64,000 nt of DNA from Rhodospirillaceae bacterium. Lineage in GTDB: Bacteria > Pseudomonadota > Alphaproteobacteria > SHVP01. The stretch's first letter is position 1. Every line of letters starts with the position of its first letter. The stretch lies in NCBI GenBank assembly GCA_002722055.1, contig PBKD01000006.1:1-64000 (forward strand). The letters are read 5' to 3'. The translations under genes and the position numbers were made by a program. The notes under the pieces are model-generated. The model did no database searches and was not told the origin of the DNA. It saw only the letters and a list, made by a program, of their open reading frames with translations. Of this stretch, positions 55,450-64,000 are shown one piece after another.

Positions 55450-56480
55450 TTGAATCTCTTTGAGGCTATTTGAAAAAATAAAACCATTAATGATGTTAAT
55501 ATTAATCCTATGAAAACTACAATATTTTTTAAGTTGTTATTCAAAGTTCCGACAATAGAGAGAATAATCAAAAAGGTATTTAAGATTGATATGTATATCA
55601 CTATTTTTGAATGCTGATAGATATTAGTTACCTTTTGATAAAAATGTTTTCTATGTGCATCAAAAATTTTTTCTCTTCTAAACATTCTATTTAATAAAGT
55701 CAAGGTTGAGTCGAAAAAATAATACATTGGTAAAAGTAAACTTACATGCCAAAGTTCAATAATAGCTAGCTCAAATATAATCCAACCTATAAGGAATCCA
55801 ATAGGTATAGAGCCAACATCACCTAAAAAAATTTTTGCAGGATACCAATTCCAAAAAAGGAAACCAATTAGCGCACAAGTAATTATAATCAAGAAAGTTG
55901 TGATAAATGAACTATTATTAAATTCTAAAGTTTCTCCAATTAATAAGAAGATAATTAGTGATCCAAAAAAAATACTAATACCCTCAATACTAGTAATACC
56001 ATCGATACCATCCATAAAATTTGTAAGATTAATTATCCATACCCACAATATAATAGTTAGTATGATATCTATAAAGTTTGGGAATATTCCTTGGAAAACA
56101 ATTCCGGGTTCTGATAAACAATTTACACCAATTCCAGCAGCTATAATATGAAAAATTATTCTGAAAAATCTTGAAGTGCTATTCAAGTCATCTCTCCAGG
56201 AAATATATCCTAGTGTTAAAACTGATATAAATAAAAGTAAATTTGAAAAATCAAAAGAACTATATATAAAAAAATTAATTGAAGTGAATAAAAATATATA
56301 AAGCAAAATTATAAATATGATTACTACACCAGCACCGATCGGTATTGCTGTTGAGTGGCTAGATCTTAAGTTAGGTTTATCAAGTATTTTTTTTTTAGAC
56401 AATACGCCAATAGCAAGTCTACATCCAAAGAATGAAAGTAGAAAAGTTAACACAGATATAAACCCAATATACCAAAACAT
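55446..56480 (-). CDS. Undecaprenyl-phosphate sugar-1-phosphate transferase (WecA/WbpL/MraY family)
   Basis: A 344-residue integral membrane protein with about ten helices. It starts glycan assembly by linking a sugar phosphate to undecaprenyl phosphate. The family motif NLTNFMDGIDGI (about 155-166) with the Mg-binding aspartates, KPNLRSSHS near the N-terminus and FLGDVGSIPIGFL are present. WbpL-like members use UDP-FucNAc or QuiNAc; the adjacent CapD-like enzyme would supply such a 6-deoxy sugar. Confidence 0.92.
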   Translation of the reverse strand: MFWYIGFISVLTFLLSFFGCRLAIGVLSKKKILDKPNLRSSHSTAIPIGAGVVIIFIILLYIFLFTSINFFIYSSFDFSNLLLFISVLTLGYISWRDDLNSTSRFFRIIFHIIAAGIGVNCLSEPGIVFQGIFPNFIDIILTIILWVWIINLTNFMDGIDGITSIEGISIFFGSLIIFLLIGETLEFNNSSFITTFLIIITCALIGFLFWNWYPAKIFLGDVGSIPIGFLIGWIIFELAIIELWHVSLLLPMYYFFDSTLTLLNRMFRREKIFDAHRKHFYQKVTNIYQHSKIVIYISILNTFLIILSIVGTLNNNLKNIVVFIGLILTSLMVLFFQIASKRFK

Positions 56481-56510
56481 TTTATAATTTGTTTCTTTTA
56501 TAGTTCAAAA

Positions 56511-57653
56511 TTAATCTATTTTTTTTAGTATAGTTTCATAAACATTCATAGATCTAAAAATAAAATCCTTGGAAGTAAAATTTTTTACTACCAGTTTTCT
56601 ACCTTCTATCCCCATTTCTTTTTGCATATCTTTATTCTCAATAAGTTTTTTTAATGCTAAAGATAAATTTTTGCTATCTCTTACAGGTACTAATAGGCCA
56701 TTTCTTTCATTAATTACAATTTCTCTACAGCCAGGTACATCAGTCGTTACTATTGGTTTTTCTAAAGCAGCAGCTTCAATAAGCACTTTCGGTAATCCTT
56801 CTCTATATGAGGGAAGGCAAATAATTGTTGCTTTAGAGAGTGTTTCACTCATATTTTCAGAGAAGCCCCACCATTCTATGATATTCTCTTCTATAAGTTT
56901 TTTAATTTTTATCTCGTCTATATTTGTAGGATTATCAGGATCAGTTCGCCCAACTATTACAAATCTTGCAATAATACCTTCATTTTTTAAAATTTTTGCA
57001 GCATCAAAGAACTCATTAGCCCCTTTATCTCCTATGATCCTAGCAGGAAACATAATAATTCTATTATCAACGAATTTATTTATTGGAGTAAATACATCTA
57101 CATCTACTCCACAACCTTTAATCATAACAGTTTTTGTTCTATCTACTAAGTTTCTGTCTATAAAAAGCTCTAGGTCATCGCTATTTTGAAAAATCGAGAT
57201 ACTGTTTTTGTGGTTAAGTGAGAATTTATAAATAAGTAAAACAAATTTTCTAATTATTTTATTTAAAAAATTTGATGTTACAAATAAAAAACCAAGCCCA
57301 GTTATAGCATTGACAGTTCCTTGTATATTAAGAAGCCTTGCTATTATGCCACCATACAAGACTGGCTTCATTGATACAAAATGAATTAGATTTGGTTTAT
57401 TTTTTGAAATTAGTCTCCAAATAGAAATAAATAATTTTAATTCCAAAAAAGGATTTTTCCCACCTCTTTTTAGAGGTATGCTATGAAACTGAATATTGTA
57501 TTCGTTTATAATTTCTAAACTTTTTTTATGATAAGGCGCGAGAACATGAACTTCTAAGCCATTTTTTTTAGCTTCTAATGCTAAAGGTAATCTATGTGTT
57601 ATAAAAAAAGGTAAATCATTTAAAACAATAAATATTTTTAGATTTTTATACAT
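56511..57653 (-). CDS. Glycosyltransferase family 4 (PglA-like)
   Basis: A 380-residue GT4 enzyme. N-terminal IFIVLNDLPFFITHRLPLALEAKKNGLEVHVLAP is typical of the PglA/WbpT-like group; the donor domain has FPARIIGDKGANEFF and the EX7E region SYREGLPKVLIEAAALEKPIVTTDVPGCREIV. It would add the second sugar after the WbpL-like transferase. Cytoplasmic face of the membrane. Confidence 0.92.
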   Translation of the reverse strand: MYKNLKIFIVLNDLPFFITHRLPLALEAKKNGLEVHVLAPYHKKSLEIINEYNIQFHSIPLKRGGKNPFLELKLFISIWRLISKNKPNLIHFVSMKPVLYGGIIARLLNIQGTVNAITGLGFLFVTSNFLNKIIRKFVLLIYKFSLNHKNSISIFQNSDDLELFIDRNLVDRTKTVMIKGCGVDVDVFTPINKFVDNRIIMFPARIIGDKGANEFFDAAKILKNEGIIARFVIVGRTDPDNPTNIDEIKIKKLIEENIIEWWGFSENMSETLSKATIICLPSYREGLPKVLIEAAALEKPIVTTDVPGCREIVINERNGLLVPVRDSKNLSLALKKLIENKDMQKEMGIEGRKLVVKNFTSKDFIFRSMNVYETILKKID

Positions 57654-57659
57654 AACTTA

Positions 57660-59573
57660 TTATTTAGATAACCATGATTGAAACATAAGAATACTCCAAA
57701 GTTGGTTTTGTCTATTAAAAGTGCCTGATTTATGTTCATTCCAGTAGCTCTTAACTTTACTTGAGTCAAAAAAACCTTCCTTAATAATTTTTTCTTCAGA
57801 TAGCAAATCTTCAGCCCACTCCTGCAACGGACCTCTTAGCCAGTCTCCTAAAGGTACTGTGAAGCCTTGTTTTGGTCTATTTATATAATTAACAGGTAAA
57901 TGTTTTGATAAAATACTTCTTAACAATTTTTTACCCTTTCCTTTGCTAATTTTCATTTTGTCAGGAAGATTGATTGCTCTTTCAATTATTCTGTGGTCAA
58001 TAAGAGGAACGCGAGCTTCTAAACTTAATGACATTGAAGTTCTATCAAGCTTAGTTAGGATATCATTTGGAAGATAGTTTGTAAGATCTAGTACTTGCAT
58101 ATTATATAAATTACTTTTTGATGATTCAAAATTTATACTTTCTTTGAATTCTTCACCTTCTTCACTAATTACAATTTCATGTGGTTTTTGCCATTGTGAT
58201 ATAAGCTTATTATATACAATTGATTGATCATCAATATCAAATATTGAAGCAAGTTTTATTAATCTATCAGATGCTTGAGGTGGTCTGAATTTATTTGGTA
58301 TAAATTTAGATATTTTATTAGTTATATTTGGGGAGGTGTTTAGAATAATATCACTAATTACGGTTCTAATTTTTCTTGGAATAATTTTAATTTTATTGGA
58401 ATATTGACTAGACCAAATGTAACGAGTATAGCCAGCAAATACTTCATCTCCTCCATCACCAGAAAGAACGACAGAAACTGACTTTTTTGCTAATTCTGAA
58501 ACAAAATAAGTTGGAATTTGAGAAACATCAGCAAATGGCTCATCAAAAATATATGGAAGTCTGTTAATAATTATTTGAGCTTCTGACTCAGAGATATAAT
58601 GCTCAGTATGGTCTGTGCCTAAGTACCCTGCAATTTTTTTTGCATATATTGCTTCATTGTAATCTTGATTATTAAAACCAATCGTAAAAGTTTTAATTGG
58701 CCTCGGACTCTCTTTTTGCATTAAAGCTACTACTAAAGAAGAATCTATACCTCCAGAGAGAAAAGCACCTAATGGAACATCTGATATCATCCTACGTTTG
58801 ATTGAGTCAGTAATTAAGCTTTCAATTTCTTCTTCAGTTTCTTTTGGATCTTTATAAGAATTAAAATTATTTGAAAGATGTTTTACATCCCAAAATTTTC
58901 TTATCTCCTTACAACCATTAGGCTGGATTGTAAGTATAGAGCCTGGTTCCAATTTATAAATATTATCATAAATTGAAAGTGGTGATGAAATATAATTATA
59001 CTTCACGAGGCTTTTAAGAGCATCTCTATTTATTGAAAGTGCTACTCTTGGTATTTCTTCAAACGATTGGATCTCAGATGCAAAAGCAACGATTTTTCCA
59101 AAGTTGCCCCAATATAAAGGTTTTATCCCCAATCTATCTCTTACTAATTGTAGTGTCTTATTTTTTTTATCCCATAGTGCAAATGCAAACATTCCAATTA
59201 ATTTATTAAGGGCATTTTCAAGTCCCCAAGTTCTTATAGCCTCCAATAAGGTTTCAGTATCAGAATTTCCTCTAAATTTAACCTTGTAGTTTGAAAGTTC
59301 AGTTCTTATGTCTTCACTATTATAAATTTCACCATTATAAGCGATTACAAATCTTTCATCAGATGACATCATTGGTTGTGAGCCACGTTCAGATAAATCA
59401 ATTATAGATAATCTTTCATGGCCGATAGATATTCCATATTTATCATCAAACCATAAGCCTGATGAGTCTGGCCCTCTATGATTTACTCTATTCGACATAG
59501 ACTTTACAGTTGCGTTTAATATTTCAGTAGAAAAATTATTAAATCTATCTAAAATTCCGACAATCCCGCACAT
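57660..59573 (-). CDS. asnB: Asparagine synthase (glutamine-hydrolysing), surface-glycan type
   Basis: A 637-residue class II glutamine amidotransferase. C2 (MCGIVG) is the N-terminal nucleophile, and the synthetase domain has the SGGIDSS ATP-pyrophosphatase loop, VLSGDGGDEVFAGYTRY and RPKQGFTVPLGDWLRGPL. AsnB homologues in polysaccharide clusters may amidate a sugar acid rather than make asparagine; its place in the cassette makes this plausible. It abuts the heparinase gene. Confidence 0.95.
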   Translation of the reverse strand: MCGIVGILDRFNNFSTEILNATVKSMSNRVNHRGPDSSGLWFDDKYGISIGHERLSIIDLSERGSQPMMSSDERFVIAYNGEIYNSEDIRTELSNYKVKFRGNSDTETLLEAIRTWGLENALNKLIGMFAFALWDKKNKTLQLVRDRLGIKPLYWGNFGKIVAFASEIQSFEEIPRVALSINRDALKSLVKYNYISSPLSIYDNIYKLEPGSILTIQPNGCKEIRKFWDVKHLSNNFNSYKDPKETEEEIESLITDSIKRRMISDVPLGAFLSGGIDSSLVVALMQKESPRPIKTFTIGFNNQDYNEAIYAKKIAGYLGTDHTEHYISESEAQIIINRLPYIFDEPFADVSQIPTYFVSELAKKSVSVVLSGDGGDEVFAGYTRYIWSSQYSNKIKIIPRKIRTVISDIILNTSPNITNKISKFIPNKFRPPQASDRLIKLASIFDIDDQSIVYNKLISQWQKPHEIVISEEGEEFKESINFESSKSNLYNMQVLDLTNYLPNDILTKLDRTSMSLSLEARVPLIDHRIIERAINLPDKMKISKGKGKKLLRSILSKHLPVNYINRPKQGFTVPLGDWLRGPLQEWAEDLLSEEKIIKEGFFDSSKVKSYWNEHKSGTFNRQNQLWSILMFQSWLSK

Positions 59574-61184
59574 CTAGTGTAACTCTCTTTCAGGAAGACG
59601 TATAAATTTCCATAATATCTCTTGTTTTGGAGAATCAATATCAAATTCAACAACTATTTGCTGAGATCTTTTCATTTCTCCTTTTATCCCCATATAAACA
59701 CTCTCATCGACTTTTGCTTTTTGTAAATTAACTTTAAATAACCAACCAGGGCCTTTGTTAAGCCTTAATAAAACTTCATCAATATTCCCGGTCCTAGAAG
59801 CAGATACTAATGGATGAAGATGAAACCTCAATACTGCGTGATATTTATCATTTTTAATTAAATTATCAATTGCAATAATTGAATCATTTCCAACTATCTC
59901 CATTCCATCATGGTAAATATGGATTCTTCTGACATGAATAATCCCAAATTTTTTTCTATACCCGTGATGTCTTACCTCTAACCAAGAGTTTGTATCTTCA
60001 TCACCTCTTAATGGAGGCTCAAAAAATTTTTTTTCTGTCACAAAATCTGGATTAGAATCATTAATTGTAATAGTTGAATAAGCATGGTTATTTTTTGATA
60101 ATTTTTCCCATGTTTTATCTTCCCCTGAAAAGGTACCACAGTTAACAACTAATCTTTCTTTACCAATAGATGCTTCAAAACTTAAAGGACCAAGATAGTT
60201 TCTAGAGGAATTAAATTTACCTGACTTGATGATAATTGATAATCTTTTAAAACTTATTTTTTCAAACCCTAAACTTGATAAACTAACAAGAGTTTCGATA
60301 TCATTTTTTACCTTATTTAAATTTTTTAGTATAATTTTAAAATCATCATTATTTTCAAAACTACCGTTAAAAATTGATAATTTTTCATCATTATGCATTA
60401 AAGTTATTATTACTCTCAAAAAATAATCCACAAGATCATCTAAATGATTAATTGTAAGATTAAAAGTTTGCTGATTAATTATTTTAAGTAATGATAATAT
60501 TCTTAATAAAGTTAATGCTTCTGTAGCATTTGAACAGTCAAATAGATTTTTATCCTTAAAATTTTTTTCTATTTGAATATTTATTAATTTTACTGCTTTT
60601 TGTGAAAATTTTTTTTTATTTTTTAAAACACCCCATAAGTAAAGACTAAGCCTAGTTTGAAGGTAGTCAATATTATTATTGTTCAATGTATTCCATCTCA
60701 AAAGATGTTTTGATTGTTTCTGTATTGAGTCAAAAAAAATATCAATGAATTTTTGGTCCGCATCTTTGATAATAAAATTATAATTTAAAACCCAGCTCTC
60801 AATTCTCATTGCAATTAATGAAATATGCCATGTTAATTCATTCCAATTATTAAATTCCATAATCCATTTTTTTATTATTGTTTGTGAGAATCTGCTTGCT
60901 GCAATAGTATTTGAAGCTCTAAGGTGATGCAGCCAAAAAAAACTATGAAATTCTTTGTTCCATTCTCTTGTGGCTCTGATCTCCCAGGGGAGCTTATCTC
61001 TAAGATCAATAGTATGACCAGATAGGGTAAGTTTACCTTGAAAGATATGATTTCCAATTTCAATGCTTCCAGGATAAGTTTCTATTTCAATCTTTGAAGT
61101 ACTTTTAATTTTCTTTTCTTTTAATGTACTATTATAAATTTTCGAACTGAAAATTAATCTATGCAGAGCATTTTCTTTTGACAT
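59574..61184 (-). CDS. Heparinase II/III family protein
   Basis: A 536-residue member of the heparinase II/III-like family: an N-terminal alpha/alpha toroid (PWEIRATREWNKEFHSFFWLHHLR, about 70-260) and a C-terminal beta-sandwich (LSFEASIGKERLVVNCGT). No signal peptide is seen, unlike secreted lyases, so the biological substrate is uncertain. It is a fixed neighbour of rsmB and purH in alphaproteobacteria. It lies 25 nt after rpe. Confidence 0.88.
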   Translation of the reverse strand: MSKENALHRLIFSSKIYNSTLKEKKIKSTSKIEIETYPGSIEIGNHIFQGKLTLSGHTIDLRDKLPWEIRATREWNKEFHSFFWLHHLRASNTIAASRFSQTIIKKWIMEFNNWNELTWHISLIAMRIESWVLNYNFIIKDADQKFIDIFFDSIQKQSKHLLRWNTLNNNNIDYLQTRLSLYLWGVLKNKKKFSQKAVKLINIQIEKNFKDKNLFDCSNATEALTLLRILSLLKIINQQTFNLTINHLDDLVDYFLRVIITLMHNDEKLSIFNGSFENNDDFKIILKNLNKVKNDIETLVSLSSLGFEKISFKRLSIIIKSGKFNSSRNYLGPLSFEASIGKERLVVNCGTFSGEDKTWEKLSKNNHAYSTITINDSNPDFVTEKKFFEPPLRGDEDTNSWLEVRHHGYRKKFGIIHVRRIHIYHDGMEIVGNDSIIAIDNLIKNDKYHAVLRFHLHPLVSASRTGNIDEVLLRLNKGPGWLFKVNLQKAKVDESVYMGIKGEMKRSQQIVVEFDIDSPKQEILWKFIRLPERELH

Positions 61185-61209
61185 TTTATAATTAAGTCTA
61201 ATATTCCTA

Positions 61210-61872
61210 TTAATAAATACGAAGTTTCTCGATATTCATTTTATAATCATCTTTAGTTCCATTAAATATAGATGACCCGGCAACAATTGTATTTGCTCCG
61301 CAATTAACTACATCTTGAATATTATTTTCATTAATCCCACCATCTACTTCAAGAAGAGTATAACTGTTGCTTTTATCAATAATTTTTTTTGTAGCTACAA
61401 TTTTTTCTAATTGATCATTCATAAAACTTTGTCCTCCAAAGCCAGGATTAACAGTCATAATGAGAACAAGATCTAATTTTTCAATAACTTCATTGAGAAT
61501 CTCTATAGAAGAGCTTGGATTGAAAGCCAAACCAGCTTTTTTACCGTGGTTTTGTATTAATTTAATAGAATTTGAAATATTTTTACTGACTTCAGAATGA
61601 ATAGTAATTATATCTGCGCCCGCATTAGAGTATATGGGTATATATTTATCAACATTTTCAATCATTAGATGAACATCAAACATTAAATCAGTATGATTCC
61701 GAATTGACTTAATGATATCCGGTCCAATTGTAAGGTTTGGGACAAAATGACCATCCATTACATCGATATGTATCATGTCAGCTCCAGCATTTGTAATATC
61801 ACTAATTTCATCACCTAGCCGCGAGAAATCAGAGGACAGAATAGAAGGTGCAATAAGTAAGTTTTTTTTCAT
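61210..61872 (-). CDS. rpe: Ribulose-phosphate 3-epimerase
   Basis: A 220-residue TIM-barrel enzyme of the pentose phosphate pathway. APSILSSDFSRLGDEI, HIDVMDGHFVPNLTIGP, MFDVHLMIENVDKYI, MTVNPGFGGQSFM and VDGGI cover the metal ligands (His/Asp) and phosphate site. Normal length and start. Lies 41 nt from rsmB. Confidence 0.97.
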   Translation of the reverse strand: MKKNLLIAPSILSSDFSRLGDEISDITNAGADMIHIDVMDGHFVPNLTIGPDIIKSIRNHTDLMFDVHLMIENVDKYIPIYSNAGADIITIHSEVSKNISNSIKLIQNHGKKAGLAFNPSSSIEILNEVIEKLDLVLIMTVNPGFGGQSFMNDQLEKIVATKKIIDKSNSYTLLEVDGGINENNIQDVVNCGANTIVAGSSIFNGTKDDYKMNIEKLRIY

Positions 61873-61913
61873 TGTATTAATTATTAAATATTTTTTTTAA
61901 CTGTTTACTAAAA

Positions 61914-63215
61914 TCACTTTTTTTCAAATCGGGCAATAAAAAAACCATCAAGCCCTCCAAATTCACTCCAATAATGGGGTAGTATTTGTACAAAACCTTC
62001 ATTTGTAATTGATTCTTTCAATTTTGGTATTTCTTCACTGGTTATTTTTGACAATTTTATGTTGGGCAAATTAAGTATTTTCTTTGCTATATTTATACCT
62101 TCTTCAGGTTCGATAGAGCAGACTGTATAAACAACAGTTCCTCCAACCTTTAGAATTTTAAAACTATGTTCTAACAACTCCATTTGTATTTCACTAAGTT
62201 TCATAATATCACTTTTTTTTCTATGCCAAATTATATCCGGGTTACGTCTGAAAGTTCCAGTTCCACTACAGGGTGCATCTAAAAGTATAGCCGAAATATC
62301 AAGGTTAGTAGGTTCCCAATTTAGAAAGTTAGTATTAATAATGTTATGTTTTAAATTCATTCTATTAAAATTTTTAACCATAGTCTCTATTCTTTTTTTA
62401 TCATGATCAATTGAAAAAACATTTAAACCAGATCTTAAAAGTTGAATACTTTTTCCACCAGGCGCAGCGCAGGCATCAATTACTAACTTTTTCTTACGGT
62501 TGTTATTTATTCTATTCAACAAAAGATTTGCAGGTATTGTTGCCGCTGCATCCTGAACCCACCAATTTCCTTCCTTATACATAGGCAGTGAGGAGATTTT
62601 ATTATGTTTTCTTAACCTTATTGATCCATTAGGGAGAAGTTTAGCATTAAATTTTTTAAAAATTTTAGTTTGTGAAAAATCTATTGATATATCTAGGTAT
62701 GGCTCGCTTAATATACTTTTAATAATTAATTCAGTTGTTTCATTACCATAATTTCTTTTCCATTTATTTAAAATCCATGCAGGAAGCATATGATCTGTAG
62801 AATTAATTATGTGTATATAATCTTTTTGATTATTAATAACTTTTCTCAAAATTGCATTAACAAGTGGCTTAAAAGTCTTTAGTTTAGGTCTAATAATTCC
62901 AACAGTCTGATTTACTGAAGCATAATTTGGAGTACGCAAATAAATAATCTGTGCAACCCCTATTTGTAAAACTATCTTTATCTCCGGATTTCTTATTGGT
63001 TTTTCTAAATACAAATTTATTATTTTTTCTATATAACCTAACCTTCGTATTAATGTAACTACCAGCTGATATATATATTTCTTATCATTATCATTAAATT
63101 CATCAAACTCATTTTGATACTTAATTAATGCGTCAGAAAAGAAAACATTTTTATGTAAAATTTTATAGAGTATTTTTAAACAAAAAGCTCTGGTATTATT
63201 TTTTTTTATCCCCAA
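61914..63215 (-). CDS. rsmB: 16S rRNA (cytosine967-C5)-methyltransferase RsmB
   Basis: A 433-residue enzyme with an N-terminal NusB-like RNA-binding domain (about 10-135) and a C-terminal SAM methyltransferase domain. DACAAPGGKS is motif I, the catalytic cysteines lie in LLDAPCSGTGTFRRNP and YTVCSIEPEEG. Full length. It is divergent from the SDHAF4 gene; the 5' regions share only about 86 bp. Confidence 0.96.
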   Translation of the reverse strand: MGIKKNNTRAFCLKILYKILHKNVFFSDALIKYQNEFDEFNDNDKKYIYQLVVTLIRRLGYIEKIINLYLEKPIRNPEIKIVLQIGVAQIIYLRTPNYASVNQTVGIIRPKLKTFKPLVNAILRKVINNQKDYIHIINSTDHMLPAWILNKWKRNYGNETTELIIKSILSEPYLDISIDFSQTKIFKKFNAKLLPNGSIRLRKHNKISSLPMYKEGNWWVQDAAATIPANLLLNRINNNRKKKLVIDACAAPGGKSIQLLRSGLNVFSIDHDKKRIETMVKNFNRMNLKHNIINTNFLNWEPTNLDISAILLDAPCSGTGTFRRNPDIIWHRKKSDIMKLSEIQMELLEHSFKILKVGGTVVYTVCSIEPEEGINIAKKILNLPNIKLSKITSEEIPKLKESITNEGFVQILPHYWSEFGGLDGFFIARFEKK

Positions 63216-63301
63216 ATGAAATTCTTTCTTTTATTGAAAAATTGAGTATTATACATATATGTAATATAGCTAAATATTATATCATTTTGATGGATTATAT
63301 A

Positions 63302-63466
63302 ATGACTGAAAAAAAAATACAAAATATAGAAAATAATAAAACTCCTAAGCTAGAAGAAAAAAATCACAATAGTGAAATCAAAAATAATAATAATGTAAAA
63401 ACAAAAAAACTTGATCCAACTAGGTATGGTGATTGGGAGGTAAATGGTATTGCAGTAGATTTTTAA
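63302..63466 (+). CDS. Succinate dehydrogenase assembly factor 4 (DUF1674)
   Basis: A 54-residue protein. The C-terminus DPTRYGDWEVNGIAVDF is the conserved SDHAF4/DUF1674 motif; the N-terminal half is charged, low-complexity Lys/Asn/Glu. SDHAF4 binds flavinylated SdhA and aids complex II assembly. A longer reading frame (from 63128) overlaps rsmB antisense; the ATG at 63302 is the sensible start (63290 adds four residues). The neighbour rsmB is usual for this family in alphaproteobacteria. Ends 2 bp from the acs stop. Confidence 0.9.
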   Translation: MTEKKIQNIENNKTPKLEEKNHNSEIKNNNNVKTKKLDPTRYGDWEVNGIAVDF

Positions 63467-63468
63467 TT

Positions 63469-64000
63469 CTATAAATATTTTTTTCTTTCATTTATCAGTT
63501 CTTCTACTACACTAGGATCTGCAAGAGTTGAAGTATCTCCTAACTCTTTATATTGTTCTTCAGCAATTTTTCGTAATATTCTTCTCATAATTTTGCCTGA
63601 TCTAGTTTTTGGAAGACTGGGAGACCAATGTATAACGTCAGGACTAGCAATAGGTCCAATTTCTTTTTTCACCCAATTAATAAGCTCTTTTCTTAATTTA
63701 TCAGATGAATTAATGCTAACTTGCAATGTAACATATGCATATATCCCTTGGCCCTTTATCTGATGTGGGTATCCAACTACTGCAGATTCTGCAACATTTG
63801 GGTGGGAGACAAGAGCGCTTTCAATTTCAGCGGTTCCTAACCTATGTCCAGATACATTAATTACATCGTCAACCCTTCCAGTTATCCAATAGTAGCCATC
63901 TTTATCTCTTTTACATCCATCTCCTGTAAAATACATTCCAGGAAATTGATCAAAATATGTTTCTTTAAATCTTTTATGGTTTCCGTAGACCGTTCTCATT
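63469..64000 (-). CDS. acs: Acetyl-coenzyme A synthetase (partial, 5' end outside window)
   Basis: The C-terminal 176 residues of an AMP-forming acetyl-CoA synthetase. [38 protein letters not shown] contains the hinge (D-x-x-x-x-S-G-H) and motif A8, and [11 protein letters not shown] holds the catalytic lysine that is regulated by acetylation. The reading frame is open past base 64000. It activates acetate for central metabolism. Confidence 0.96.
   Translation of the reverse strand, partial: MRTVYGNHKRFKETYFDQFPGMYFTGDGCKRDKDGYYWITGRVDDVINVSGHRLGTAEIESALVSHPNVAESAVVGYPHQIKGQGIYAYVTLQVSINSSDKLRKELINWVKKEIGPIASPDVIHWSPSLPKTRSGKIMRRILRKIAEEQYKELGDTSTLADPSVVEELINERKKYL

Noticed and set aside
56569-57189. 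206-codon open frame antisense to the GT4 gene
   Set aside because: It is the mirror of a convincing GT4 gene, has no motif and Ser/Ile-rich composition typical of antisense frames in AT-rich DNA.
63128-63301. Long N-terminal extension of the SDHAF4 gene
   Set aside because: The extension is antisense to the start of rsmB and lacks family similarity; SDHAF4 proteins are short.

Overview
The window is chromosomal DNA of a very AT-rich, tightly packed alphaproteobacterium, most likely a free-living marine lineage. The evidence for the class is gene content and order: mnmE-mnmG-rsmG-parA-parB with parS sites, leuS-lptE-holA, a DUF3576 lipoprotein, DUF971 next to a Trm112 protein, LON-domain protein and CnoX, and rsmB beside an SDHAF4/DUF1674 gene. 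The low GC, near-zero spacing and convergent genes that touch or overlap suggest a streamlined marine group (for example AEGEAN-169/HIMB59-like or SAR116-like); that placement is inference.

Layout. 1-2685: two tandem quinone oxidoreductases, a dienelactone hydrolase and a DNA-alkylation repair protein, all on the minus strand. 2774-8473: tRNA modification (mnmE, mnmG), 16S rRNA methylation (rsmG) and chromosome partition (parA, parB), with two perfect parS palindromes between mnmG and rsmG; the replication origin is therefore probably near. 8466-13216: holA, lptE, leuS and a DUF3576 lipoprotein. 13217-14710: a highly expressed outer-membrane porin with a CRP-like palindrome upstream and a strong terminator downstream. 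14711-20206: a JmjC/cupin oxygenase, ThiE-like protein, YggS, L,D-transpeptidase, response regulator, metallo-beta-lactamase-fold hydrolase and methyltransferase.

20208-36099 is the most unusual part. A gap-free minus-strand array of eleven genes runs from 32832 to 20208: four glycosyltransferases, a histidine phosphatase, a polysaccharide deacetylase, a PH-like membrane protein and a complete family-5 (peptide-type) ABC importer. Divergent from it is a two-gene operon made of an 890-residue ABC half-transporter and a stand-alone cyclic-nucleotide-binding protein. The transporter's nucleotide-binding domain has lost or altered most catalytic motifs and seems to carry three copies of its helical subdomain. 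The arrangement suggests a cell-surface glycan system whose export or regulation depends on this ABC/CNBD pair. It is the best candidate in the window for an undescribed system.

36222-45783: housekeeping genes (xthA, a C26 glutamine amidotransferase-type hydrolase, lolA, ftsK, a UbiH-family hydroxylase, DUF971, a Trm112 protein too short for routine gene calling, LON-domain protein, CnoX, ProXp-like editing protein). 45899-50382: tRNA-Gly(GCC) directly followed by a 2-oxoglutarate oxygenase, an NTF2-like protein, serine hydroxymethyltransferase and a fused double alpha/beta-hydrolase. 50425-53499: gdhA and purH. 53527-59573: a second glycan cassette (CapD-like, WecA/WbpL-like, GT4, asparagine synthase) lying inside the otherwise ordinary rsmB-rpe-heparinase-purH neighbourhood. 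61210-64000: rpe, rsmB, SDHAF4 and the 3' part of acetyl-CoA synthetase. I saw no CRISPR array, insertion sequence, prophage or rRNA.
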